Of a DNA stretch of 5,326 nucleotides, positions 1-5,326 are shown one piece after another. How positions within the stretch are numbered: position 1 is the stretch's first letter; every line of letters begins with the position of its first letter. Position numbers and translations under genes: made by a program. The notes beneath the pieces were generated by a model. It was not told the DNA's origin. It searched no databases and worked only from the letters and a program-made list of their open reading frames with translations. Source of the stretch: Ruminococcaceae bacterium UBA1213 (lineage in GTDB: Bacteria > Bacillota > Clostridia > Oscillospirales > Acutalibacteraceae). The stretch is from positions 1 through 5,326 of the forward strand of contig DBXL01000074.1 in NCBI GenBank assembly GCA_002309275.1, read 5' to 3'.

Positions 1-9
1 TTTTGTCAT
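1..9 (-). CDS. Start of a divergent gene, only three codons in window
   Basis: On the minus strand an ATG at 9-7 is followed by ACA AAA (Met-Thr-Lys) and then the window ends. It is preceded by a strong Shine-Dalgarno, AAAGGTGG at 22-15, with a 5-base spacer, and farther upstream by a consensus promoter (-35 at 70-65, -10 at 48-43). Start codon, ribosome binding site and promoter all lie in the right order and spacing, which makes a real gene likely although almost none of its coding sequence is visible. The product cannot be named. Confidence 0.72.
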
Positions 10-42
10 TGTTACCACCTTTGATTTTATTTCCTGATTTTT

Positions 43-70
43 ATTATAATATTTTCAACAAATATGTCAA
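43..70 (-). promoter_or_regulatory. Leftward housekeeping-sigma promoter of the divergent gene
   Basis: Read on the minus strand, a perfect TTGACA at 70-65 and a perfect TATAAT at 48-43 are separated by 16 bases. Transcription would start near position 36, giving a leader of roughly 27 bases that contains the AAAGGTGG ribosome binding site. Both hexamers match the SigA/sigma-70 consensus, the factor encoded at the right end of this window. The -35 box lies only 36 bases from the rightward -35 box of rpmE, so the two promoters could influence each other. Confidence 0.8.
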
Positions 71-89
71 GGCAAAACTTATTTTTAAA

Positions 90-122
90 AAAATTCAAAA
101 ATTCTCTTGCATTTTGAATTTT
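90..122. repeat. 11-bp perfect inverted repeat over the rpmE -35 region
   Basis: AAAATTCAAAA at 90-100 is the exact reverse complement of TTTTGAATTTT at 112-122. The arms are separated by 11 bases, so their corresponding positions are about two helical turns apart. The right arm covers the last base of the -35 box and the first half of the promoter spacer, where a bound regulator would compete with RNA polymerase. The geometry suits a dimeric regulator, but the sequence does not match a regulator box I recognise (it is unlike Zur or PerR boxes), and A/T richness makes chance symmetry possible. Confidence 0.5.
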
Positions 123-135
123 GATATGATATAAT
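107..135 (+). promoter_or_regulatory. rpmE promoter with extended -10
   Basis: TTGCAT at 107-112 and a perfect TATAAT at 130-135 are separated by 17 bases, and a TG dinucleotide at 127-128 makes an extended -10. Long A and T tracts upstream (about 80-106) resemble an UP element. The start of transcription is expected near 142, leaving a leader of about 35 bases with an AGAGGTGA ribosome binding site (162-169) before the rpmE ATG. This fits a strong constitutive promoter, as expected for a ribosomal protein gene. Confidence 0.85.
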
Positions 136-176
136 ACCCTTGTTATCTATGTAGGGGAGAAAGAGGTGAAGTAAAC

Positions 177-377
177 ATGAAGGAGAACATTCATCCTAAG
201 TATCAGCAGACTACAATTACTTGTGCCTGCGGTAATGTCATTGAAACAGGTTCTACTAAGTCAGACATAAGAGTTGAAATTTGCTCGAAGTGTCACCCAT
301 TCTTCACAGGAAGACAGAAATTGGTGGATACCGGTGGTCGTGTCGATAAGTTCAAGAGACGTTTCGGCATGAAATAA
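177..377 (+). CDS. rpmE: 50S ribosomal protein L31 (bL31), zinc-binding form
   Basis: This 66-residue protein is bL31, a small protein of the large ribosomal subunit that sits at the central protuberance and contributes to the bridge with the 30S subunit. The N-terminal MKxxIHPKY signature, the KCHPFFTGRQK block (residues 38-48) and the GGRVDKFKRRFG tail (53-64) are diagnostic. Four cysteines (C16, C18, C36, C39) form the zinc site, so this is the zinc-containing form and not the cysteine-free paralogue used under zinc starvation. The length is that of the Bacillus protein. The ATG follows AGAGGTGA at 162-169 with good spacing. It has its own consensus promoter and a downstream hairpin, so it appears monocistronic. 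The zinc-starvation paralogue is the form usually under Zur control; no recognisable Zur box is seen here. Confidence 0.98.
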   Translation: MKENIHPKYQQTTITCACGNVIETGSTKSDIRVEICSKCHPFFTGRQKLVDTGGRVDKFKRRFGMK

Positions 378-401
378 TTTTTTAAGTTCGTGATTGATTT
401 C

Positions 402-438
402 AAGGCGGTGCATGACAAAAACGTGTACCGCCTTATTT
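402..438 (+). terminator. Rho-independent terminator after rpmE
   Basis: AAGGCGGT at 402-409 pairs perfectly with ACCGCCTT at 427-434. The stem can be extended inward by five further pairs (410-414 with 422-426, two of them G-U) around a 7-base A-rich loop. A T-rich but interrupted tail (TTATTT, 433-438) follows. Position, 25 bases past the rpmE stop, and structure indicate a terminator. The imperfect T run may allow some read-through toward yigZ. Confidence 0.75.
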
Positions 439-443
439 CAATT

Positions 444-525
444 AGCAATTAGCAATGTGCAATGTGCAATGAGTGGCGGAGGCAAATTTAATTGCTCATT
501 GCTAATCTCTAATTGCTCATTGATA
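444..525. repeat. Imperfect 7-bp repeat cluster forming a large stem-loop
   Basis: Four tandem heptamers on the left (444-471: AGCAATT, AGCAATG, TGCAATG, TGCAATG) face five on the right (491-525: ATTGCTC, ATTGCTA, ATCTCTA, ATTGCTC, ATTGATA). The two groups are complementary in opposite orientation: aligned over 446-473 against 495-522, 20 of 28 positions pair, around a 21-base loop. The right arm runs into the Shine-Dalgarno of yigZ. Simple-sequence heptads of this kind look like non-coding intergenic repeats that grow by slippage. A reading frame spans the area, but it is compositionally poor and overlaps yigZ. Confidence 0.7.
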
Positions 526-531
526 AGGTGG
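525..531 (+). promoter_or_regulatory. Ribosome binding site that fixes the yigZ start
   Basis: AAGGTGG at 525-531 is the only good Shine-Dalgarno in front of yigZ. It lies 8 bases before TTG 540 and 5 bases before GTG 537, and it is downstream of the TTG at 513, which excludes that upstream start on spacing grounds. It begins at the last base of the heptamer repeat cluster, so the repeat stem could affect its accessibility. Confidence 0.7.
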
Positions 532-539
532 TGGAAGTG

Positions 540-1166
540 TTGGCAGTTTATAAGACAGTCGAATTTCAATCAAGTGATGAATTTATTGAACAGCGTTCCA
601 AGTTTATCGGCTATGTCAAGCCCGTGCAGACCGAACAGCAGGCTCTTGACTTCATCAATGAAAAGCGTCAGAAACATTGGGACGCTACTCACAATGTATA
701 TGCGTATGTCCTGCGTGACGGCAATATACAGCGATATTCCGATGACGGTGAACCTCACGGCACAGCAGGTGTCCCGACTCTTGATGTTATCATTAAATCG
801 GGCGTTACAGATGTAGTTGTAGTCGTGACAAGGTATTTCGGCGGCATTTTACTCGGTGCAGGCGGACTTGTCAGGGCTTATACCAAAGGTGCAAAAATCG
901 CCCTTGAAGCAGGCAATATTATTACAATGGAAAGCTGCAATATAGCCGTTTTACAGTGCGACTACAACCAATACGGCAAAATTTCGGGATTGATTCCAAG
1001 CAATAACGGCGTTATTGATAATACAAATTTCACGGATAAAGTCGAAATAGAATATCACATTTCCCCCGACAATTTCACGAAATTTCAAAAACAGCTTGCA
1101 GATACCACCTGCGGAAGTGTTGAAACGGAAATCATTGACGAAAAGTTTTTCAAAATGAAAGGGTAA
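540..1166 (+). CDS. yigZ: YigZ/IMPACT family protein (UPF0029 plus DUF1949)
   Basis: This is a 208-residue cytosolic protein of the IMPACT/YigZ family (YvyE in Bacillus). The eukaryotic relatives (IMPACT/YIH1) modulate the GCN2 stress kinase through GCN1. The bacterial role is unsettled, although the fold resembles ribosome-associated domains. The N-terminal UPF0029 domain covers about residues 17-122, with the signatures SDDGEPHGTAG (67-77) and RYFGGILLGAGGLVRAY (98-114). A ferredoxin-like DUF1949 domain fills about 130-205. I chose TTG 540 because it is 8 bases after AAGGTGG and places the conserved RSKF at residues 19-22, as in E. coli YigZ. GTG 537 is a close alternative, while TTG 513 lies inside the repeats. 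No convincing promoter is seen directly upstream. The gene ends 4 bases before the next start, so the two are probably co-transcribed. Confidence 0.93.
   Translation: MAVYKTVEFQSSDEFIEQRSKFIGYVKPVQTEQQALDFINEKRQKHWDATHNVYAYVLRDGNIQRYSDDGEPHGTAGVPTLDVIIKSGVTDVVVVVTRYFGGILLGAGGLVRAYTKGAKIALEAGNIITMESCNIAVLQCDYNQYGKISGLIPSNNGVIDNTNFTDKVEIEYHISPDNFTKFQKQLADTTCGSVETEIIDEKFFKMKG
1146..1160 (+). repeat. 15-bp direct repeat, copy 1
   Basis: TTTTTCAAAATGAAA at the 3' end of yigZ (encoding part of its KFFKMKG tail) recurs exactly at 1496-1510, just after the following small gene. The two copies are 350 bases apart and bracket that gene. The unit contains a small palindrome (TTTCA/TGAAA). A scar of a local insertion or duplication is possible, but the A/T-rich composition makes coincidence a real alternative. 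Confidence 0.5.
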
Positions 1167-1170
1167 TTCA

Positions 1171-1491
1171 ATGGAATTTACACTTTTTGATAAAAATGAT
1201 GCTGATTTTCTGAAATTGAAATTTGATTCAAATGAAATTTTAGCCGTTCAGATGTATGAAATATTGGAAAATAGGAAACAGAATATTTTGTCCCAAACGG
1301 ATAAATTTACATTGGAAGATTTGTGGTACAGCGAATATTATTGGTATCTTGTATTGATAAAAGAACAAAATGTTCAAAACAGTGCTGATTTTCAGCAAGG
1401 GCTTTTTCATGTCATGGAACGTATGGACTACGAAATAGCACCTATCAATTTCACTGTACTTGAACGGCTTGAAAAAGAAATTCTGATTTAA
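1171..1491 (+). CDS. Acidic protein of unknown function, 106 residues
   Basis: I do not recognise this protein. The frame is open from an ATG placed 7 bases after AAAGGG (1158-1163) and 4 bases after the yigZ stop, which strongly suggests translation and co-transcription with yigZ. The product is acidic (20 Asp/Glu against 10 Lys/Arg), has no cysteine, no signal peptide and no membrane segment, and looks largely helical. A striking aromatic cluster, WYSEYYWY, sits at residues 52-59 within a probable helix, followed by VLIKEQNVQN. It could be a small cytosolic protein or a partner-binding subunit; nothing supports an enzymatic role. Its AT-richness is greater than that of the flanking conserved genes, and a 15-bp direct repeat brackets it, so it may be a lineage-specific insertion between yigZ and dgt. 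Confidence 0.8.
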   Translation: MEFTLFDKNDADFLKLKFDSNEILAVQMYEILENRKQNILSQTDKFTLEDLWYSEYYWYLVLIKEQNVQNSADFQQGLFHVMERMDYEIAPINFTVLERLEKEILI

Positions 1492-1572
1492 AAATTTTTT
1501 CAAAATGAAATAAAGGTATTTGCGGATTTTTTGCGTATATATTGACAAAGGGATTTTTACGGAGGTGACAGT
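1492..1572 (+). other. AT-rich spacer and leader of dgt
   Basis: This 81-base gap is the only sizeable break between yigZ and rpoD, so a promoter for the dgt cluster could lie here. It holds a TATATT (1538-1543) without a good -35 box at 16-18 bases, and a perfect TTGACA (1542-1547) with no -10 box at the proper distance. It ends with GGAGGTGA (1561-1568), an excellent Shine-Dalgarno for the GTG start of dgt, with GGAGG 7 bases from the start. No GC-rich terminator hairpin is visible, which leaves read-through from the preceding gene possible. Confidence 0.5.
1496..1510 (+). repeat. 15-bp direct repeat, copy 2
   Basis: This is the second exact copy of the TTTTTCAAAATGAAA unit found at 1146-1160. 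It lies 5 bases past the stop codon of the 106-residue gene, in the spacer before dgt. In copy 1 the unit is followed by GGG and acts as part of a ribosome binding site; here it is followed by TAAAGG without a suitable start codon. Confidence 0.5.
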
Positions 1573-2577
1573 GTGAATATCAGAGAACAAAGTGAACTTA
1601 TCGAAAGACAAACTCTTTCAAAATATGCGTGTCTTTCCGAAAATTCAAAGGGCAGACTTCAGCCCGAAGAAAAATGCCCGATAAGAACGGAATTTCAGCG
1701 TGACAGGGACAGGATTATCCACTGTAAAGCATTCCGAAGATTAAAGCATAAAACACAGGTGTTTTTATCCCCCGTGGGCGACCATTACAGAACACGTCTG
1801 ACGCATACCCTTGAAGTCGCACAGATAGCAAGGACTATCGCAAGGGCTTTGAGAGTGAATGAGGATTTGACGGAAGCCGTTGCATTGGGACATGATTTAG
1901 GTCATACGCCTTTCGGTCATGCAGGCGAAAGTGCTTTGAATGAAATTTTCCCTGACGGATTCCGGCATTTTGAACAGAGTTTAAGAGTTGTTGACGTGCT
2001 TGAAAATGACGGTGAAGGACTGAATCTTACATATGAAACAAGAAACGGCATACTCTGTCATACCAGAGGACAGGAAGCCGACACTGTTGAGGGCAGAATC
2101 GTCAAAATTGCCGACAGAATCGCCTACATCAATCACGATATTGATGACGCTGTACGGGCGGGTGTCATGGAAATTTCTGACATCCCCAAAGACATTCTTG
2201 AAGTACTTGGATACAGTCATTCCCAGAGAATCAACACGCTTGTTTTTTCTCTCATTGAAAACACTATCGACGAAAATTTGAAAATGGAAAATAGTGTGCA
2301 GAATGCCTTTGACAGACTTCATCAATTCATGTTTGACGAGGTTTATTTGAAAGGTCATGCCAAATCTGAAATGCAGAAAATTCCTGAATTCATCAGTGCA
2401 TTATACACATACTTTATGAAAAATCCTGATGATATGCCGAAGGAAATACAGGATATTGCAAAGAGATTTTCTGTTGAAAGAGCCGTCTGCGACTATATTG
2501 CAGGCATGACGGACAAATATGCTGTTGAGAAATATGAAAGTATTTTTGTGCCTCACTCATGGAATATAAATATCTGA
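1573..2577 (+). CDS. dgt: dGTP triphosphohydrolase-like HD protein
   Basis: This 334-residue HD-superfamily protein matches the shorter dGTPase-like group found in many bacteria. The family hydrolyses deoxynucleoside triphosphates, classically dGTP, to the deoxynucleoside and triphosphate, and so tunes dNTP pools; substrate preference here cannot be read from sequence. The N-terminal block RTEFQRDRDRIIH (38-50) and FRRLKHKTQVF (54-64) are typical. Metal ligands of the HD fold are visible as H78 (RLTHTLEV), H107-D108 (GHDLGHTPFGH) and D181 (KIADRIAYINHD). The C-terminal part is helical and less conserved. The GTG start is supported by GGAGGTGA just upstream, and there is no internal Met before about residue 199. 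The stop is 13 bases before dnaG, in the dgt-dnaG-rpoD order common in Clostridia, which suggests co-expression of nucleotide-pool control with priming. Confidence 0.94.
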   Translation: MNIREQSELIERQTLSKYACLSENSKGRLQPEEKCPIRTEFQRDRDRIIHCKAFRRLKHKTQVFLSPVGDHYRTRLTHTLEVAQIARTIARALRVNEDLTEAVALGHDLGHTPFGHAGESALNEIFPDGFRHFEQSLRVVDVLENDGEGLNLTYETRNGILCHTRGQEADTVEGRIVKIADRIAYINHDIDDAVRAGVMEISDIPKDILEVLGYSHSQRINTLVFSLIENTIDENLKMENSVQNAFDRLHQFMFDEVYLKGHAKSEMQKIPEFISALYTYFMKNPDDMPKEIQDIAKRFSVERAVCDYIAGMTDKYAVEKYESIFVPHSWNINI

Positions 2578-2590
2578 GAAAGGAAAAACT

Positions 2591-4330
2591 ATGTTCATAC
2601 CGGATGAGTTTATACAGGAACTCAAAAATAAAACTGATATTGTTGACGTTGTTTCGGGATATGTCAGGCTTAAAAAAAATGGTAAAAATATGCTTGGACT
2701 ATGCCCGTTTCACAATGAAAAAACTCCGTCTTTCAATGTTTCTACGGATAAAAATTTTTTTCACTGTTTCGGCTGTAAAGCCAGCGGTGATGTTATCACC
2801 TTTATAAGAAGAATTGAAAATCTTGATTACATCGAGGCTGTGAAATTTCTCGCCCAGCGGGCAGGTCTTGATGTACCCGAAGGCAGAGGACAAAGTGAAG
2901 GGCTCTCCAAAGTAAGAAACAGAATTTATGAAGCCAACCGTGCAACGGCAAGATTTTATTATAAATGCCTTTACTCCCCTGTCGGTAAAAATGCCCTTGA
3001 CTATCTCCATAACAGAGGGCTTTCCGATAAAACTATCGTACATTTTGGTCTGGGGTACTCTCCCCCGTCAAGATTTGAGCTTATCAACCACTTGAAAAAT
3101 TTAGGATTTTCCTCTGAAGAAGTCTTTCAGGCAAATCTTGCCAACAAGTCTGAAAAAGAACACTTCTATGACAGATTTTCTGACAGAGTCATGTTTCCCA
3201 TAATAGACCTGCGTGGAAATGTCATTGCTTTCGGCGGACGAATCATGTCGGATATTCAGCCGAAATATCTCAATACATCGGACACCCCCGCTTTTAACAA
3301 GGGCAGTACCGTCTATGCACTGAATTTTGCCAAAAACAAGGCTAACGGTCAACTGATTCTTGCAGAGGGGTATATGGACGTTATTTCTCTGCATCAAGCC
3401 GGATTTGAAAACACCGTTGCTACTCTCGGTACGGCTCTTACAAAAGAACAGGCTCATTTAATAGGGCGTTACTGCAAGGAAGTTGTTATATGCTATGACG
3501 CTGATGAAGCCGGTCAGAAAGCCGCTGAAAGAGCTATCAATATATTCCGTGAAACAGAATTGAGTATCAAAGTGTTGAAAGTGCCTGACGGAAAAGATCC
3601 CGATGAATTCATTAAAGCCAACGGTGAAAACGGTGCGGCAAAATTCAGACTTCTCCTTGACAAGTGCGGAAACGATGTGGAATACCGCATAGCAAAGCTG
3701 AAAATAAAATATGATACCGATATTACTGAACAGAAAGTGGAATTTCTTACAGAAGTCGCCAAGCTCCTTGCAGGACTTGAAAACGATATAGAAAAAGATG
3801 CCTATATCTCAAAGATGTCCGAAGATTATGACATAGACAAGAATGCACTTGCAGCACAGGTGAAAAGATATTCAAAACAACAGGAAATAAAAGAACCTGC
3901 CATGCAGCCGCAGACTTTTGAACACAGAGAGAATACTTTCCCAAAATCCAAGTCTTGTAAAGCAGAAGAAACTCTGCTTGCCCTGCTTATGACAAATCCT
4001 GATGCGGCACTTGCAGTATGTCCGGATTTTCCTGTTGAAATGTTCTCTGCACCTCTTAACAGAAAGGTGTATGAAAAAATCAAAGAACGTGCAGAAAGAG
4101 GTCTCGGTACAGAGCCTGTCGATATATCCGGCTTTTTCTCGAATGACGAAAACAGCAGGATTAGCAGCATGGTCTATCTCAGACCAAGAGAAAATGATCC
4201 TTTCCGTGCGGTAAATATATACATGAATATTCTTGAGGAGGAATCGCAGAAACTGAAATCAAAAGCAGCTACTATGAGTGACGAGGAAATTATGGAACAA
4301 ATCCTAAAAAACAGGAAAAGAAAGAAATGA
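2591..4330 (+). CDS. dnaG: DNA primase
   Basis: DnaG synthesises the RNA primers for lagging-strand replication and acts at the fork with the DnaB-type helicase. The 579-residue protein is complete and of usual length. The CHC2 zinc finger has ligands C38, H41, C59 and C62 (CPFHNEKTPSF, then HCFGCKASGD). The catalytic core carries GRIM (216-219) and the KYLNTSDTPAFNKG motif (225-238). The TOPRIM domain follows, with E259 in LAEGYMD and D303/D305 in YDADEAG as metal-binding acids. After a linker rich in Lys, Gln and Glu (about 425-455), the C-terminal region (about 456-579) is the divergent helicase-interacting domain, ending in a very basic KNRKRKK tail. The ATG follows AAAGGA (2579-2584) with a 6-base spacer. 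Runs of A occur near the start (8 A at 2672-2679), but the frame is intact. Confidence 0.98.
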   Translation: MFIPDEFIQELKNKTDIVDVVSGYVRLKKNGKNMLGLCPFHNEKTPSFNVSTDKNFFHCFGCKASGDVITFIRRIENLDYIEAVKFLAQRAGLDVPEGRGQSEGLSKVRNRIYEANRATARFYYKCLYSPVGKNALDYLHNRGLSDKTIVHFGLGYSPPSRFELINHLKNLGFSSEEVFQANLANKSEKEHFYDRFSDRVMFPIIDLRGNVIAFGGRIMSDIQPKYLNTSDTPAFNKGSTVYALNFAKNKANGQLILAEGYMDVISLHQAGFENTVATLGTALTKEQAHLIGRYCKEVVICYDADEAGQKAAERAINIFRETELSIKVLKVPDGKDPDEFIKANGENGAAKFRLLLDKCGNDVEYRIAKLKIKYDTDITEQKVEFLTEVAKLLAGLENDIEKDAYISKMSEDYDIDKNALAAQVKRYSKQQEIKEPAMQPQTFEHRENTFPKSKSCKAEETLLALLMTNPDAALAVCPDFPVEMFSAPLNRKVYEKIKERAERGLGTEPVDISGFFSNDENSRISSMVYLRPRENDPFRAVNIYMNILEEESQKLKSKAATMSDEEIMEQILKNRKRKK

Positions 4331-4340
4331 GGTTTTTATT

Positions 4341-5326
4341 ATGATAACACCTAATCAGCCTGATAAAAAAACGGTACTTAAAGAACTGATGGAGCTTGGC
4401 AAAAGCAAAGGTCAGCTCTCTAACAAAGAAATTCTTGATGCCATCGGTGAAATGGACATCGATCCCGAACATCTTGAAAAATTCTATGACACCCTTGAAA
4501 CCAACGGCATTGAGATAGTGGAAACCCTTGATGACATAATCCTTAATGATGCGGAACTTTCTTCTATCGCCTCAGGCAGTGTCGGTGATGATGATATAGA
4601 CTCGCCTGATGCATCTGACAGCATTACAATAGACGATCCCGTTAAAATATATCTGAAAGAAATAGGCAGAGTGCCTCTCCTCTCGTCTGACGAGGAAACA
4701 GAACTTGCCAAAAGAATTGCCAATGGTGACATTTCCGCTAAAAAAAGACTCTCGGAAGCCAATCTCCGTCTTGTAGTCAGCATTGCCAAAAGATACCTCG
4801 GCAGAGGTATGCAGTTCCTTGACCTCATTCAAGAGGGCAATCTCGGTCTTATCAAAGCCGTTGACAAGTTCGACCATACAAAAGGCTTCAAATTCTCCAC
4901 TTATGCAACATGGTGGATTCGTCAGGCTATCACAAGAGCTATTGCAGACCAGGCAAGAACGATCCGCATACCCGTTCACATGGTGGAAACCATCAACAAG
5001 GTAAAGAAAATTTCAAGCCAGCTTCTCCACCAGAACGGACATGAACCCACAGCAGAAGAAATTGCCGAAGTCATCAATATGCCTACTGATAAAGTCCGTG
5101 AAATTATGCGTGTGGCACAGGAGCCTGTATCCCTTGAAACTCCCATAGGCGAAGAAGAGGACAGCCATCTTGGTGACTTTATCCCTGATGAAGATGCTCC
5201 CGCACCTCAGGACGCTGCCTCTCATACCCTCCTTAAAGAACAGCTTGCAGAAGTGCTTTCCACCCTCACCCCCAGAGAAGAACAGGTTTTAAAACTGCGT
5301 TTCGGACTCAAAGACGGACGTTCAAG
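4341..5326 (+). CDS. rpoD: Primary sigma factor RpoD/SigA, 3' end outside window
   Basis: This is the housekeeping sigma factor, which directs RNA polymerase to -10/-35 promoters such as those in front of rpmE. My translation gives 328 residues with no stop before the window edge. A short region 1.1-like domain (about 8-65) and an acidic linker (about 82-99) precede region 1.2 (DDPVKIYLKEIGRVPLL, 98-114). Regions 2.1-2.4 span about 137-213, including NLRLVVSIAKRY, DLIQEGNLGLIKAVDKF and the promoter-melting and -10 recognition segment STYATWWIRQAITRAI (186-201). Region 3 covers about 214-290. Region 4 begins near 296 and is cut at LKLRFGLKDGRS; the region 4.2 helix-turn-helix and about 40 residues are missing. 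No large non-conserved insert is present between 1.2 and 2.1, as in Gram-positive SigA. The ATG follows TGAGG (4328-4332), which overlaps the dnaG stop, so translation may be coupled. Confidence 0.97.
   Translation, partial: MITPNQPDKKTVLKELMELGKSKGQLSNKEILDAIGEMDIDPEHLEKFYDTLETNGIEIVETLDDIILNDAELSSIASGSVGDDDIDSPDASDSITIDDPVKIYLKEIGRVPLLSSDEETELAKRIANGDISAKKRLSEANLRLVVSIAKRYLGRGMQFLDLIQEGNLGLIKAVDKFDHTKGFKFSTYATWWIRQAITRAIADQARTIRIPVHMVETINKVKKISSQLLHQNGHEPTAEEIAEVINMPTDKVREIMRVAQEPVSLETPIGEEEDSHLGDFIPDEDAPAPQDAASHTLLKEQLAEVLSTLTPREEQVLKLRFGLKDGRS

Noticed and set aside
394..816. A 140-codon frame starting inside the rpmE terminator and running into yigZ
   Set aside because: It reads through the terminator hairpin and the heptamer repeats, has biased Cys/Ser/Met-rich composition with no domain, and overlaps the well-supported yigZ frame.
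1471..1501. Possible terminator after the 106-residue gene
   Set aside because: The only pairing is a mismatched, almost all A-T stem, and no GC-rich hairpin with a T tail is present.
1542..1547. Perfect TTGACA just upstream of dgt as a -35 box
   Set aside because: At 16-18 bases downstream the sequence is GTGACA-like, within the ribosome binding site and start codon region, so there is no usable -10 box.
1240..1611. Minus-strand frame of 123 codons opposite the small gene and dgt start
   Set aside because: It is antisense to two better-supported genes, is rich in Phe/Ile/Lys as expected from the complement of A/T-rich coding sequence, and has no convincing ribosome binding site.
4234..4242. 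GAGGAGGAA inside the dnaG 3' end as an internal ribosome binding site
   Set aside because: No start codon lies at suitable spacing, and the bases simply encode Glu-Glu-Glu in the intact dnaG frame.
4484..4979. Minus-strand frames opposite rpoD
   Set aside because: They are antisense shadows of the highly conserved sigma factor regions 1 and 2 and have no recognisable domain.

Overview
The window looks like a chromosomal housekeeping region of a low-to-moderate GC Firmicute, most likely a Clostridia member of the Ruminococcus/Oscillospiraceae type. That placement is an inference. It rests on the gene order dgt-dnaG-rpoD, strong AGGAGG-like ribosome binding sites, GTG and TTG starts, AT-rich spacers, a 66-residue zinc-type L31 protein, and a short Gram-positive-type primary sigma factor. 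No mobile element, CRISPR array, rRNA or tRNA is visible.

Layout: positions 1-176 hold a divergent promoter region. A consensus leftward promoter serves a gene of which only the first three codons are present. A consensus rightward promoter drives rpmE (177-377), and an 11-bp inverted repeat overlaps its -35 region. A hairpin terminator follows rpmE at 402-438. Next comes a cluster of imperfect 7-bp repeats (444-525) in two mutually complementary arms, ending directly at the Shine-Dalgarno of a yigZ/IMPACT-family gene (540-1166). A small acidic protein of unknown function follows 4 bases later (1171-1491). After an 81-base spacer the tight cluster dgt (1573-2577), dnaG (2591-4330) and rpoD/sigA (4341 to the window edge, incomplete) runs off the right side.

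How they work together: dgt-dnaG-rpoD is a clostridial version of the macromolecular synthesis operon. It links a dNTP-hydrolysing HD enzyme, the replication primase and the housekeeping sigma factor; the gaps are 13 and 10 bases, and each downstream ribosome binding site touches or overlaps the preceding stop codon. No strong promoter was found in front of yigZ or dgt, so yigZ-orf106-dgt-dnaG-rpoD may be one transcript, but this is unproven.

I see no clearly new biological system here. The least explained elements are the 106-residue protein, which is bracketed by a 15-bp direct repeat, the 7-bp repeat hairpin in front of yigZ, and the inverted repeat over the rpmE promoter.
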